DNA from: Candidatus Accumulibacter sp. UBA704
GTDB lineage: Bacteria; Pseudomonadota; Gammaproteobacteria; Burkholderiales; Rhodocyclaceae
NCBI GenBank assembly: GCA_002304785.1
Contig: DBMG01000159.1
Coordinates: 285 to 64,284 of the forward strand
Direction of reading: 5' to 3'
DNA length: 64,000 bases
Below, piece after piece: positions 37,340 to 46,596 of the stretch. Within the stretch, counting starts at the first letter, position 1, and each line of letters opens with the position of its first letter. The translations under genes were made by a program, and so were the position numbers. Below the pieces are notes generated by a model that saw nothing but the letters and a program-made list of their open reading frames with translations, was not told the origin of the DNA and did not search any database.

Positions 37340-38035
37340 ATGAAGAAAATGCTGATGGTTCTGGGTGTTGCGTCCACCGTCCTGCTGGCCGGTTGCGCGA
37401 CAACCAATGGCGGAATGGATTCCGGCACGGCCGCACAGGTGAATTCCGGCTTCCTGTCCGACTACTCGAAACTGCGCCCGGTGGAAGGCAAGGAAGGCAT
37501 CCAGCGCTATCTTGACCGCTCGACCGATCTGAAACCCTATGCCAAGATCTTCATCGATCCCGTGCAGGTTTTCCTGTCGAATGATCCCGAAGCCTACAAG
37601 GGTGTTCAGCCCGACGTGCTGAAACGGATTGCCGATTCGTTCAGCACGGCATTCGTCAGTGCCGTCAGCACAGGCTACCAGGTGGTGAACGCCCCGGGAC
37701 CGGACGTGCTGCGCGTCCGCCTGGCAATTACGGGAGTTCAGCCTGTTCCGACGGCTATTGGCGTGACCGACTTCCTCCCGATCAAGGCCGTGTTCAACGC
37801 CGGTCGCGCCGCTGCCGGCGCCTCGCCTCGCCTTGCCGAAATTTCCGCCGAACTCGAGGTGCTCGACGGACAGGGACGTCCGGTTGCCGCGGCGGTCACC
37901 ACGCGCAAGTCGGATGAGACGTTGACGCAAAACGATCGCATCACTTGGAACGATCTGTCGCCGATCGTCAACTCCTGGGCCAAGCAGTTCCGCCAGGGAC
38001 TCGACGAACTGCGCGGCGTGCCGGCAGCGCGCTAA
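37340..38035 (+). CDS. DUF3313-type lipoprotein
   Basis: 231-residue lipoprotein: lipobox LLAGC with the cysteine at position 19, then the DUF3313 pattern GFLSDYSKLRP, YAKIFIDPVQVFL, LRVRLAITGVQPVP and LSPIVNSWAKQFRQGLDEL. Function unknown. Good ribosome site GAAGGAG ahead of the ATG. Ends 55 bases before the convergent cbiA stop. Confidence 0.88.
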   Translation: MKKMLMVLGVASTVLLAGCATTNGGMDSGTAAQVNSGFLSDYSKLRPVEGKEGIQRYLDRSTDLKPYAKIFIDPVQVFLSNDPEAYKGVQPDVLKRIADSFSTAFVSAVSTGYQVVNAPGPDVLRVRLAITGVQPVPTAIGVTDFLPIKAVFNAGRAAAGASPRLAEISAELEVLDGQGRPVAAAVTTRKSDETLTQNDRITWNDLSPIVNSWAKQFRQGLDELRGVPAAR

Positions 38036-38051
38036 CCCGCCCACCGAATAC

Positions 38052-38081
38052 GGAGCGGCGCCCGGCCTGCGGCGCCGCTCC
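38052..38081. terminator. Hairpin between convergent DUF3313 and cbiA genes
   Basis: GGAGCGGCGCC at 38052-38062 pairs with GGCGCCGCTCC at 38071-38081, an 11-bp perfect stem around 8 bases. It stands in the short gap between two convergent genes, as expected for a two-way terminator, though no T-run follows. Confidence 0.6.
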
Positions 38082-38090
38082 GGCGGAATG

Positions 38091-39371
38091 TCAAGCGAAC
38101 AGCCGCGCCACCGCCAGCGGATTCGACGGGAAGTAGAGGTGCATGTAGCTCGCCGTCAGCCGCTTGCGGCGATATACCGCTTCTCCCGGCCGCCCATCGG
38201 GACGGCACGTCGAACACGCGGGTGACAGCGGAGTCTCCGTTCGCGAATAGTGGAAGGCGTGTCCGCGCAGGGCGCCTTCCGGCAGTTCGACCTGCTGCAT
38301 CCCGAGTCCGGCCAGCTTCTTCTGCATGACAACCCGGCCCGGCAAGAGCCCGGCCAGGGCGGATTCCTCGCCTTCAGTGCTGCGCATCGACTCGAACAGC
38401 GCCATCATGCCGCCGCATTCGGCGAGCATTGGCTTCCCGGCTTCGACGTGCGCGGCCAGCGCATCCCACAGCGCACGGTTGGCCGCCAGAACCGATCCGT
38501 GCAGTTCGGGGTAGCCGCCGGGCAGCCACACGGCATCACTCGGTGGCAACGTTGAATCGGCAAGCGGCGAAAAATAGGTTAACGTGGCTCCAAGCCGTTC
38601 GAGGCAATCAATGTTGGCTGGGTAAAGGAAACAGAAAGCGGCATCGCGCGCAACGGCGATGGTCTTGCCGGCAAGCCATGCCGGGATGTCCGGTGGAGGA
38701 ACGTCGGCGAACTCGACGGGGAGAGGTAGTTGCGTCGCGGCGGTGGTCGCCAGCAACTCGGCCATGCGGTCGATGCGCTGGCTCAACCCATCGATCTCGG
38801 CCGCGGGCAACAGGCCGAGATGGCGCTCCGGCATGGCCGCTTCAGCGTCGCGCGGCAGGTGGCCGTACCAGGCGATGTCGGGCGGCAGGCTTTTTTCCAG
38901 CAATTCGGCGTGATACGCACTGCCGACGCGGTTGGCGAGGACGGCATTGAGCGGCGTACCCGGCCGGTAGTTTTTCAGGCCGAAGGCGATGGCCCCGAAA
39001 CTGTTGGCCATCGAGCCCCCATCGATCACGGCCAGAATCGGCAAGCCGAATTTTCGCGCTAGGTCGGCGGCCGAAGGGCTTCCGTCGTAAAGCCCCATGA
39101 CGCCCTCGACGAGGATCAGGTCGGCATCACGCGCGGCTTCGGCCAGGCGCCAGGCGATGTCGTCTTCACCGCACATCCACAGATCGACGTTCTGGCACGG
39201 CGCGCCGCTGGCGATGGCGTGGATCTGCGGGTCGAGAAAATCCGGGCCGCACTTGAAGACGCGAACGCGGCGGCCGAACCGGGCATGCAATCGCGCCAGC
39301 GCGGCGACCACGGTGGTCTTGCCCTGGCCGGAAGCCGGCGCGGCGACGAGAAAAGCGGGGCAGGCAGGCAT
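38091..39371 (-). CDS. cbiA: Cobyrinate a,c-diamide synthase
   Basis: Glutamine-dependent amidase of the a and c side chains (CbiA/CobB). The N-terminal ATP part has APASGQGKTTVVAAL; the C-terminal glutamine amidotransferase part has the nucleophile cysteine in LAECGGMMALFESM and the late HAFHYSRTE motif. 426 residues. The ATG at 39371 follows GGAG by 8 bases; the cobO stop is 3 bases before. Last gene of the second riboswitch operon. Confidence 0.94.
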   Translation of the reverse strand: MPACPAFLVAAPASGQGKTTVVAALARLHARFGRRVRVFKCGPDFLDPQIHAIASGAPCQNVDLWMCGEDDIAWRLAEAARDADLILVEGVMGLYDGSPSAADLARKFGLPILAVIDGGSMANSFGAIAFGLKNYRPGTPLNAVLANRVGSAYHAELLEKSLPPDIAWYGHLPRDAEAAMPERHLGLLPAAEIDGLSQRIDRMAELLATTAATQLPLPVEFADVPPPDIPAWLAGKTIAVARDAAFCFLYPANIDCLERLGATLTYFSPLADSTLPPSDAVWLPGGYPELHGSVLAANRALWDALAAHVEAGKPMLAECGGMMALFESMRSTEGEESALAGLLPGRVVMQKKLAGLGMQQVELPEGALRGHAFHYSRTETPLSPACSTCRPDGRPGEAVYRRKRLTASYMHLYFPSNPLAVARLFA

Positions 39372-39373
39372 GG

Positions 39374-39988
39374 TTACCACTCCAATCCGGGCATGGCTCT
39401 AACGCCCGCCTTGAACGCATGTTTGACCATGGTCATGTCGGTCACCGTGTCGGCCGCCTCGATCAGGGCTTCCGGCGCGGCACGCCCGGTAATGATGACG
39501 TGCTGCAGCGGCGGCCGCGCGGCGAGCACTTCCAGCACCTGCGCCAGCTCCAGCCAGCGGTACTTGAACGCATAGGTCATTTCGTCGAGCACCACCAGAC
39601 CGATTTCCGGATCGTTCAGGTAGCGACTGGCCAGCGCCCATGCCGCCTGAGCCGCGGCAACGTCGCGCTCGATATTCTGGATTTCCCAAGTGAAGCCCTC
39701 GCCGGTCACGTGCCAATGCAGGCGTCCTGGGTCGGCGGCCTGCTTGAAGAAGGCTTCCTCGCCAGTGTCGGAGCGCCCCTTGACGAACTGGATGACCGCC
39801 ACTTTCATGCCGTGCCCGAGCGCTCGAGCGACGACGCCGAAAGCGGCCGACGACTTGCCCTTGCCGTTCCCGGTATTGACCACCAGCACGCCGCGCTCCT
39901 GTTGCGCGGCGGCGATGGCTTCGTCTACCACGGCCTTCTTGCGCCTCATGCGCTGGTTATGGCGCTCGGCCTTGTCCGGATCATTCAT
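39374..39988 (-). CDS. cobO: Cob(I)yrinate a,c-diamide adenosyltransferase
   Basis: Adds the 5'-deoxyadenosyl ligand to cobalt (CobO/BtuR/CobA type). The P-loop reads VVNTGNGKGKSSAAFG, then VAVIQFVKGR and VLDEMTYAFKY. 204 residues with the ATG at 39988, which follows GAGGTGG. Starts 8 bases after the btuD stop. Confidence 0.94.
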   Translation of the reverse strand: MNDPDKAERHNQRMRRKKAVVDEAIAAAQQERGVLVVNTGNGKGKSSAAFGVVARALGHGMKVAVIQFVKGRSDTGEEAFFKQAADPGRLHWHVTGEGFTWEIQNIERDVAAAQAAWALASRYLNDPEIGLVVLDEMTYAFKYRWLELAQVLEVLAARPPLQHVIITGRAAPEALIEAADTVTDMTMVKHAFKAGVRAMPGLEW

Positions 39989-39995
39989 GCCCACC

Positions 39996-40775
39996 TCACT
40001 GGGGAATCAAACAGAGCTGGCCATCGCGCTCGAGCGCCAGCATCGGGTAATCATAAAGCGCCGAGAGCTTGTCGGCAGTCAGCATCTCTCGTACCGGGCC
40101 GCATTCGGTCGCCCCGTCGCCGTGAACCAGCAGCACGCGGTCGCAATACCGCCACGCCAGCGCCGGTTCGTGCAGGACCATGGCCACGGCCGCGCCGCAA
40201 TCGCGGGCCGCGCCGGCAAACAATTCGAGCATGGCGATCTGGTGCTTGAGATCGAGATAGGCCACCGGCTCGTCCAACAGGAACAACTCCGGCTGCTGCG
40301 CCAGCAATGTGGCAATCGCCAGACGCTGGCGTTCTCCTCCGGACAGGGTCTGGATGTCGCGCTGCTCGAATTCTGCCAAATCGACTGCCGCCAGCGCCCG
40401 CCGAACGATCTGGGCATCCTTCGCCGACTCCCAGCCCCAGCGGTCGAGGTGCGGATGCCGGCCAACCAGCGCCGTTTCCAGCACGGTCGAGGCAAACGCG
40501 TCGCCGCGCGACTGCGGCAACCAGCCTCGGATCAATGCGCTCTTGCGCGGACCAAGCTCGGCGTAGCCGGCGCCCTTGAGTAGCACTTCGCCGTGTTGCG
40601 GGGCACGCAGCCCGGCGAGCACCGACAGCAGCGTCGATTTGCCGGCGCCATTGCGCCCAAGAATGGCCAACCGTTCACCTGCATGCAGGCTCAGATCGAG
40701 GTCACAGCAGAAAATCCGCTGGCCGATGGACACAGCCAGCCGGCGGGTTTGCAGGAGCGGTGGTGGGGTCGTCAT
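39996..40775 (-). CDS. btuD: ABC transporter ATPase, probable B12 importer subunit
   Basis: 259-residue FecE/BtuD-type ATPase: Walker A LGRNGAGKSTLL, signature LSGGERQRLAIA, Walker B LFLLDEPVAYLD, H loop MVLHEP. The substrate is assigned from position between btuC-like and cobO genes downstream of btuB and the riboswitch; the sequence alone would allow heme or siderophore. Confidence 0.88.
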   Translation of the reverse strand: MTTPPPLLQTRRLAVSIGQRIFCCDLDLSLHAGERLAILGRNGAGKSTLLSVLAGLRAPQHGEVLLKGAGYAELGPRKSALIRGWLPQSRGDAFASTVLETALVGRHPHLDRWGWESAKDAQIVRRALAAVDLAEFEQRDIQTLSGGERQRLAIATLLAQQPELFLLDEPVAYLDLKHQIAMLELFAGAARDCGAAVAMVLHEPALAWRYCDRVLLVHGDGATECGPVREMLTADKLSALYDYPMLALERDGQLCLIPQ

Positions 40776-40776
40776 T

Positions 40777-41766
40777 TCAGCGCCGGAGCCGCGAATCTCG
40801 CGCCAACAGAAAGAGGAACACCGGCACGCCGATCAGTGCGGTTAGCACGCCGACCGGCAATTGCTGCGGCGCAATCAGCGAACGCGCCAAAGTGTCGGCC
40901 ACCACCAGCAGGCTGCCGCCGGCCAGGGCCGAGGCCGGCAGGAGCAGGCGTTGGTCGTTGCCGACGGCCAGTCGGACGAGGTGCGGCACGATCAGGCCGA
41001 TAAAACCGATCGATCCGGTCTGCGTGACAGCTACCGCCGTGGCCAGCGAGGCCACGATATAGACGCCACGCCGCAGGCTGCCCACCTGCACACCCAATGC
41101 CTGCGCCATGTCCGGCCCGCGCGCCAGGAGGTTGAGCTCGCGCGCGAAAGGCATGGCGACGAACAGCACGGCGGCCAGCACCCCGAGCACCAGCTTCGGA
41201 TTGGTCGCCTGCGACAAATCCCCCATCAGCCAGAACAGCATGCCATGCAGCTTATGATCGGGGGCAATCGACAGGATCAGGGCCACCAGCGCTCCGCAGC
41301 CGGCAGCGACGATGACGCCTGTCAGCAACAGGCGCGTCTGCGTCCAGCTCCCGTCACCATGGGCAAGCCCGAAAACCACGACCATCGCCGCCAGCGCACC
41401 GACGAACGAAGCGCCGTTGATGCCGGCCACACCGAGGCCGAGCAGGATGGCCAGGATCGCCCCAACCCCGGCCCCCCCCGAAATGCCGAGAATGTAGGGA
41501 TCGGCGAGCGGGTTGCGCAGGAGCACCTGCAGCAAGGCACCGGACAAGGCCAGCAACCCGCCGCAGGCAAAACCGGCCAGCGCACGCGGCAGGCGCAAAT
41601 GGGCCACCACATCGCCGGACAACGACCCTTCGCCGCCGAACAACGCGTTGAAGACGTCGCCAACGGGAATATGCATGCTGCCCACCGCCAGTGCGAGCAG
41701 CATGCTCCCCAGCGACGCTCCGGTCAGGAGCGCGAGGATGGCGAGAGCGCGGTGACGAGTGGGCAT
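40777..41766 (-). CDS. btuC: FecCD-family permease, probable B12 importer subunit
   Basis: 329-residue permease with about nine to ten helices and family motifs (RLPRALAGFACGGLLALSGALLQVLLRNPLADPYILG, and the coupling region GFIGLIVPHLVRL). It starts 7 bases after btuB and its stop is one base before btuD. No periplasmic btuF lies in this operon, so the binding protein must be elsewhere. Confidence 0.88.
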   Translation of the reverse strand: MPTRHRALAILALLTGASLGSMLLALAVGSMHIPVGDVFNALFGGEGSLSGDVVAHLRLPRALAGFACGGLLALSGALLQVLLRNPLADPYILGISGGAGVGAILAILLGLGVAGINGASFVGALAAMVVVFGLAHGDGSWTQTRLLLTGVIVAAGCGALVALILSIAPDHKLHGMLFWLMGDLSQATNPKLVLGVLAAVLFVAMPFARELNLLARGPDMAQALGVQVGSLRRGVYIVASLATAVAVTQTGSIGFIGLIVPHLVRLAVGNDQRLLLPASALAGGSLLVVADTLARSLIAPQQLPVGVLTALIGVPVFLFLLARDSRLRR

Positions 41767-41772
41767 GATGGT

Positions 41773-43623
41773 TTACTTGGGCTGGTAACGGATACCCACG
41801 AGGGCGTTGAGGCCCGGCGTGGCGAAATCGTTAACGTACTCGTATTTCTTGTCGAACAGGTTGTTGATCCGCGCAAATAGCGACACGTTTCGGTCTACCC
41901 GGTAGTTGGCGCTCACGTTGAACAGCGTGTAGCCGCCCATGCGCTCATTGTTCGCCGCATCGCTGTAGCGTTCGCCACTGCTGACCGCTTCGCTTCCGAG
42001 AATCCATGCCCCGGTGGTGTATTCAAGGCCTAGATTGGCATGCCGGCGCGCCCGCCGCGTCAGAATAGTGTCGGTTTCCATATTGCGTGGATCCTGGAAA
42101 TCGACGCTGGAACGCACCGATAACGGGCCATAAAAGCCCTTGTAGGCCAGCGACCAGCCGGTTATGCGCGCCGAAGCCACATTCTTCGGCGTGTAGAACC
42201 ACGACCCCGGAGACGTTTCTTCCCATTGGATCAGGTCGTCGATGCGATTATGAAAGTAGGTTACAGACGCCGTATGCTGCGCGGTATCGTAATGCAGGGA
42301 AACTTCCCGGTTGCGCGCGTATTCCGGCTTCAGGTCGGGATTCCCCTGCCCCATGTAAGGCATGACCGGGTAGTACAGGTCGTTCATCGACGGGGCTTTG
42401 TAGGCCGTGCCGTAGGCCGCGTGCGCCCGAACGGCATCGCTGATCTGATAACCGTAGGCCGCCGTGCCGGTGGTCTTGGAGCCGGTCTGCGAAATATCGT
42501 CGTGCCGCAGGTTAGCCTGCCAGCGGTGCGCCTCGGCTGAGGCGCTCCAGCCGGCCAGCAGCGACTTGATCGTGCGCTCGGTCTTGTCGTAGTCCTGCGA
42601 CGCCGTGACTTTCTGCTTGAGCCATTCCGCCGCAAGCAATCCTTTCCCGAGCGGCAGTCTGATGTCGTTCTGCCACGAAACCTGATCCTGGTCGGTGCGC
42701 ACGTTGCTGGTTTCGACGCCATCCGTGTAGTACCCGGTATCGTCCGTGCCGCGCCCGAGACGCAGCGTGCTTTGCCACGCTGGAAGCAGGCGGTTGCGCG
42801 AATACACGCTGTAGCTGCTGACCCGGGTATCGCTGCGGTAATCCTTGGCCGCCGACGCACCATAGCCGCCATCGTAATAGTCGCGACCATCGCTGGTGAA
42901 TGCGTTCAGCCCGACCTCGTGGTCCCCGTTGAAGCGGTAGGACAAATTGCCGGTAAACGCGCTGTCGCGAAAGCCATCGTTATCCGGGTTGTATGCCTTG
43001 CTTTGCTTGTTGCGGATATTGGAGAAGCCATCAGTGTCGTCAAAAGACGCCTGAATACTGTAGCGCAATCCTTCGTTCTGCCCGCTCACGCCGGCGGCCA
43101 GCTTGGTGGTGTTGTCGCTTCCGTAGGCCGCCTCGAAATTGAAGGCCGCCGGGCCGCTGCCCTGCCTGGTGAAAATCTGGACGACTCCGCCGAGGGCATC
43201 CGCCCCGTACAGTGCCGACGCTGGGCCGCGCAGGATTTCGATGTGGTCGATTTGCGATAGTGGAATGCGCGACAGCGAGGTCGTGCCGAGCGTCGCCGAA
43301 TTGGCGCGCATGCCGTCGATCAGCACCAGCGCATGCTCACTGTTGGTGCCACGGATGAACAGGCTTTGCGTGCTTCCCGCTCCGCCGCTCTGGGTGAACT
43401 CGATACCCGGCTGGCGGGCCAGCAATTCCGGCAGGCTGGTCTGGCCCGCCGCCTCGATCTCTTCGCGATTGATGACGGACACGTCAGCGAGCAGTTCGTT
43501 CATGCGCTGCGGCTGGCGGCTCGCCGTAACGACCACCGCGCCATCCGAGGGCTCGGAGGCCTGGACAGGAAAGGCGACCGCGAGCGCCAGGGCGCCCGCG
43601 GTCAGGGTATTGCATGGATTCAT
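41773..43623 (-). CDS. btuB: TonB-dependent vitamin B12 receptor
   Basis: 616-residue outer-membrane receptor. A signal peptide ends near VQASEPSD, followed by a TonB box (GAVVVTAS), plug domain (LLARQPGIEFTQSGGAGSTQSLFIRG, IEILRGPASALYGADALGGVVQIFT) and a beta-barrel ending with aromatic-rich strands (FDKKYEYVNDFATPGLNALVGIRYQPK). The ATG at 43623 follows GAAGGAG. The cobalamin riboswitch in its leader fixes the substrate as a corrinoid. Confidence 0.93.
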   Translation of the reverse strand: MNPCNTLTAGALALAVAFPVQASEPSDGAVVVTASRQPQRMNELLADVSVINREEIEAAGQTSLPELLARQPGIEFTQSGGAGSTQSLFIRGTNSEHALVLIDGMRANSATLGTTSLSRIPLSQIDHIEILRGPASALYGADALGGVVQIFTRQGSGPAAFNFEAAYGSDNTTKLAAGVSGQNEGLRYSIQASFDDTDGFSNIRNKQSKAYNPDNDGFRDSAFTGNLSYRFNGDHEVGLNAFTSDGRDYYDGGYGASAAKDYRSDTRVSSYSVYSRNRLLPAWQSTLRLGRGTDDTGYYTDGVETSNVRTDQDQVSWQNDIRLPLGKGLLAAEWLKQKVTASQDYDKTERTIKSLLAGWSASAEAHRWQANLRHDDISQTGSKTTGTAAYGYQISDAVRAHAAYGTAYKAPSMNDLYYPVMPYMGQGNPDLKPEYARNREVSLHYDTAQHTASVTYFHNRIDDLIQWEETSPGSWFYTPKNVASARITGWSLAYKGFYGPLSVRSSVDFQDPRNMETDTILTRRARRHANLGLEYTTGAWILGSEAVSSGERYSDAANNERMGGYTLFNVSANYRVDRNVSLFARINNLFDKKYEYVNDFATPGLNALVGIRYQPK

Positions 43624-43638
43624 TTGCTTCTCCTTCAA

Positions 43639-43664
43639 GCCGGCAGGCGTCCCCGCATGCCGGC
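43639..43664 (-). promoter_or_regulatory. Hairpin beside the btuB ribosome site
   Basis: GCCGGCA at 43658-43664 and its inverted copy at 43639-43645 (plus-strand numbering) form a 7-bp stem that ends a few bases before the btuB Shine-Dalgarno sequence GAAGGAG. It may be the riboswitch expression platform, acting on translation. This is inference from position. Confidence 0.4.
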
Positions 43665-43751
43665 AATCAATAAACAGGAAGAACCTGCGGGAGAAGACTT
43701 GAACCCTGCCCCGATTTCGGGCTGAAAATTCCGTGTCCGCCTCCCCGCGGC

Positions 43752-43955
43752 ACTTCCTTCCATCGCGCACAGGCCGGTATCCGGGCTCGCAAGTCTTGAT
43801 GCACCGCCTTCCCAGGCATTTGCCCAGTGGCCTTTCGATGCATCCACACTTGCTTACCGTTGCGGGGGCAGCACAGGCATTGCGTTGTTGGAACACGCAC
43901 CTGTTTCCCGTTTAACCGCGGCAGAGAATCTGCTTGGCGGCACCTTGCACATTTG
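43752..43955 (-). ncRNA. Cobalamin riboswitch ahead of btuB
   Basis: Second adenosylcobalamin-type aptamer, on the minus strand. Read along the transcript: AAACGGGAAACAGGTG near 43913-43898, CTGCCCCCGCAACGGTAAGC near 43870-43851, the B12 box region GGCCACTGGGCAAATGCC near 43832, and GCGAGCCCGGATACCGGCCT at 43790-43771. About 130 bases separate it from the btuB start. Confidence 0.96.
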
Positions 43956-44068
43956 TTTCCGCCGCTGAACCAGCGACGGAACGGCGGATTATAGCCCACG
44001 CGGCGCCAAGCCGCTTTTCGCCAATCATCCGGGAGAAACAATTCACATTTAAAACCTGCGCTTAGCCC

Positions 44069-44098
44069 TTGACTCAGCTAGGTTTTTGAAACTATAGT
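44069..44098 (+). promoter_or_regulatory. Sigma-70 promoter of the zapB-like gene
   Basis: TTGACT (44069-44074), 18-base spacer, TATAGT (44093-44098). Transcription would begin near 44105, which is the ATG of the zapB-like gene. Confidence 0.65.
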
Positions 44099-44104
44099 CC
44101 GCCA

Positions 44105-44314
44105 ATGGTCAACGAACTCAACGCACTCGAAAGCAAAATTGCCCAGGTGGCTTCGCTGTGCCGCAGCCTGCGTGCGGAAAACAATCAGCTCAGGCAGCAA
44201 CTGGCCGCCTCCGAGGCCGAGAAGAAAGGGCTCGAAGAGCGCATGGACACCGCGCGCAACCGGATCGAGCAACTCGCGCAACAATTGCCGGAGGCCAAGG
44301 CAAGCACCGCCTGA
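44105..44314 (+). CDS. ZapB-like coiled-coil cell division protein
   Basis: 69-residue protein that is almost all coiled coil (ELNALESKIAQVASLCRSLRAENNQLRQQLAASEAEKKGLEERM). Such small proteins precede zapA in many beta- and gammaproteobacteria and are thought to help Z-ring organisation. No Shine-Dalgarno sequence is present and the promoter -10 ends 6 bases before the ATG, so a leaderless message is suggested. Confidence 0.85.
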   Translation: MVNELNALESKIAQVASLCRSLRAENNQLRQQLAASEAEKKGLEERMDTARNRIEQLAQQLPEAKASTA

Positions 44315-44322
44315 ACCCGCAC

Positions 44323-44670
44323 ATGCCCAACGAAGCCAATTATCTCGACATCGTACTGCTCGGCAAGGAATACCGGGTCGCCTGCCCTCCCGAAGAGCGG
44401 GACGCTCTCCTCGCCGCCGTCGCCTACGTCGACGCGAAAATGCACGACATCGCGGAAAAGACCCGCAGCAACATTTCCGAACGCATCGCTGTCATGGCGG
44501 CACTCAACATTGCGCACGAATTCCTGTCTCAAAGCGCTCAACCGCAGGCACTCCCGGCTCACGACCCGCGCCCCGAAACAGGGCTGGACTTCGGTGCCGT
44601 AAAGCGTAGAATCTCCCTCATGGAAGCGCAGCTCGACTCGGTCCTGGTACCGCAAGACAAGTTGATTTGA
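44323..44670 (+). CDS. zapA: Cell division protein ZapA
   Basis: 115-residue FtsZ-associated protein. VLLGKEYRVACPPEERDALLAAVAYVDAKM is the ZapA globular head and ERIAVMAALNIAHEFL begins the coiled coil. It starts 8 bases after the zapB-like stop. 6S RNA follows directly, as is usual. Confidence 0.93.
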   Translation: MPNEANYLDIVLLGKEYRVACPPEERDALLAAVAYVDAKMHDIAEKTRSNISERIAVMAALNIAHEFLSQSAQPQALPAHDPRPETGLDFGAVKRRISLMEAQLDSVLVPQDKLI

Positions 44671-44677
44671 GCTTCCG

Positions 44678-44865
44678 ACAGTTGCTCCCTGCGGTGTTTG
44701 TCAAGGCCATAGATTCCTTGAACCAATGCTAAATTGGCATCGGTTGCTGACCTTAATACTGCTGTTGTGCCCGCCCCTCTGACGGGTGGACCTGATGCGG
44801 AAGGAAAGCATCCCAATCTGAACTCCGGTTCAGGATGCCGGCCTAACGGCACAGGCGGGGACATT
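44678..44865 (+). ncRNA. ssrS: 6S RNA
   Basis: Regulator of RNA polymerase holoenzyme, recognised by position right after zapA and by sequence. The 5' part CTCCCTGCGGTGTTTGTC, the CCTTGAACC segment, CGGTTGCTGACC, CCTTAATACTGC (compare CCTTAAAACTGC in E. coli), and a 3' part GGCACAGGCGGGGAC that can pair back. Ends are approximate (within 10 bases). A terminator follows. Confidence 0.85.
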
Positions 44866-44871
44866 ATTCGA

Positions 44872-44912
44872 CAGCCTGGAAGGCCAACGCTTTCCAGGCT
44901 GTTTTTCCATCT
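44872..44912 (+). terminator. Rho-independent terminator after 6S RNA
   Basis: CAGCCTGGAA and TTCCAGGCTG form a 10-bp stem around a short loop, followed by TTTTT. It closes the zapB-like/zapA/6S unit. Confidence 0.9.
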
Positions 44913-44998
44913 GACGCCGAAATCCGCGCCTCCCTGCCGGGGAACTTGTTTGCCGTATTTCGTGCCCAAAATTCACCTTCCTTTTGGCACAAGACCCC

Positions 44999-46552
44999 AT
45001 GCTGCGCTTCGACAACCGCCTGGTGCGGGAACTGCCCGGCGATGCCGACACGCGTAACCATCCGCGCCAGGTGACTGGCGCCGCTTGGTCCCCGGTCGCC
45101 CCGACACCAGTCGTTGCGCCGCAGCTCATCGCTTGGTCGAGAGAGATGGCCAACACGCTGGACCTCGGCGAACGCGAGCTGACTTCGCCGGAATGGCTGG
45201 CGGCGCTCTCCGGCAACGGGGTCTTGCCGGGCATGGCCACCTACGCCACGTGCTACGGCGGTCACCAGTTCGGATCGTGGGCGCGCCAGCTCGGCGACGG
45301 TCGCGCCATCTTTCTGGGCGAAGCCGTCAATCGGGCCGGGCAGCGCTTTGAACTGCAACTCAAGGGAGCCGGACCCACACCGTACTCCCGGAGAGCCGAC
45401 GGCCGCGCCGTATTGCGCTCGTCGATTCGTGAATTCCTGTGCAGCGAGGCCATGCACCATTTGGGAGTGCCAACCACCCGGGCGCTCGCGCTGCTAACCA
45501 CCGGCGAAGCCGTAGTGCGCGACATGTTCTACGACGGCAACCCGGTCGCCGAACCGGGTGCCATTGTCTGCCGCGTCGCGCCGTCCTTCACCCGCTTCGG
45601 GCACTTCGAACTCCCCGCCTCGCGCGGCGACGAGGCGCTGCTCAGGCAAATGATCCAGTTCACCATCGATCGCGATTTCCCAGAAATCTTGGGCGATCCT
45701 GGCGAACGGCTGGTGCAGTGGTTCGGCGAGGTCTGTGAACGCACCGCACGCCTGGTCGTGCATTGGATGCGTGTCGGCTTCGTGCACGGCGTGATGAATA
45801 CCGACAACATGTCCATCCTTGGACTGACCATCGACTATGGCCCGTACGGCTGGGTCGATAACTTCGACCCGGCCTGGACACCGAACACCACCGACGCACA
45901 AGGGCGCCGCTATTGTTTCGCCCGCCAGCCGCAGATCGCGCGCTGGAACCTCGAGCGCTTGGCCGAAGCATTGGGCCGCGTCGCTCCGGATACCGAGGCA
46001 CTCAAAGCAGGACTCGAGCGATTCAACGAGACTTACTCGCAGGAATTCCAGCGTTCTTTCGCCGCCAAGTTCGGCTTTGCTGCCTGGCACGAAGACGATG
46101 CGCCGCTCGTCGAGGAAGCGTTCGATCTGCTGCATCGCGCCGAGATCGACATGACGCTGTTTTTCCGCCGCCTGGCCGATGTCGACCCGCGTTCGCCCGA
46201 CATAACTGCGCTGGCAGAAGCCTTCTACGACGCCAACAAACAGGCCGACTACCTCCCGACCCTTGAGGCCTGGCTGCAACGCTGGGCCGGGCGTGTGACG
46301 TCCGACGGCGAGCCGGACAACACCCGCCGGAAGCGCATGAATACCGTCAATCCGGTCTACGTCTTACGCAACTACCTCGCGCAGCAGGCCATAGACCGCG
46401 CCGAACAAGGCGACCCATCGATGATTCACGAGTTGCTCGAGGTTGTGCGCCGTCCTTACGACGAGCAGCCCGGCGCGGAATCGTTCGCGCAGAAACGTCC
46501 CGATTGGGCGCGCCATAAGCCGGGATGCTCGATGCTCTCGTGCAGCTCCTGA
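44999..46552 (+). CDS. selO: Protein adenylyltransferase SelO (YdiU)
   Basis: Pseudokinase-fold enzyme that transfers AMP from ATP to protein side chains. [42 protein letters not shown], and [25 protein letters not shown] are family blocks, the last with the metal-binding NTDN and DYG. The end CSMLSCSS carries the conserved cysteines (some homologues have selenocysteine there). I use the ATG at 44999; a TTG at 44984 is also in frame. 517 residues. Confidence 0.95.
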   Translation: MLRFDNRLVRELPGDADTRNHPRQVTGAAWSPVAPTPVVAPQLIAWSREMANTLDLGERELTSPEWLAALSGNGVLPGMATYATCYGGHQFGSWARQLGDGRAIFLGEAVNRAGQRFELQLKGAGPTPYSRRADGRAVLRSSIREFLCSEAMHHLGVPTTRALALLTTGEAVVRDMFYDGNPVAEPGAIVCRVAPSFTRFGHFELPASRGDEALLRQMIQFTIDRDFPEILGDPGERLVQWFGEVCERTARLVVHWMRVGFVHGVMNTDNMSILGLTIDYGPYGWVDNFDPAWTPNTTDAQGRRYCFARQPQIARWNLERLAEALGRVAPDTEALKAGLERFNETYSQEFQRSFAAKFGFAAWHEDDAPLVEEAFDLLHRAEIDMTLFFRRLADVDPRSPDITALAEAFYDANKQADYLPTLEAWLQRWAGRVTSDGEPDNTRRKRMNTVNPVYVLRNYLAQQAIDRAEQGDPSMIHELLEVVRRPYDEQPGAESFAQKRPDWARHKPGCSMLSCSS

Positions 46553-46596
46553 AAAACCTCGCGTAGAATGAGGCTTTCCGCAGCCAGGTGAACACC

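Noticed and set aside
39996..43623. A siderophore or heme uptake system instead of a B12 one
   Set aside because: The ABC subunits alone would allow it, but the cobalamin riboswitch in the leader and the cobO/cbiA genes in the same run point to corrinoids.
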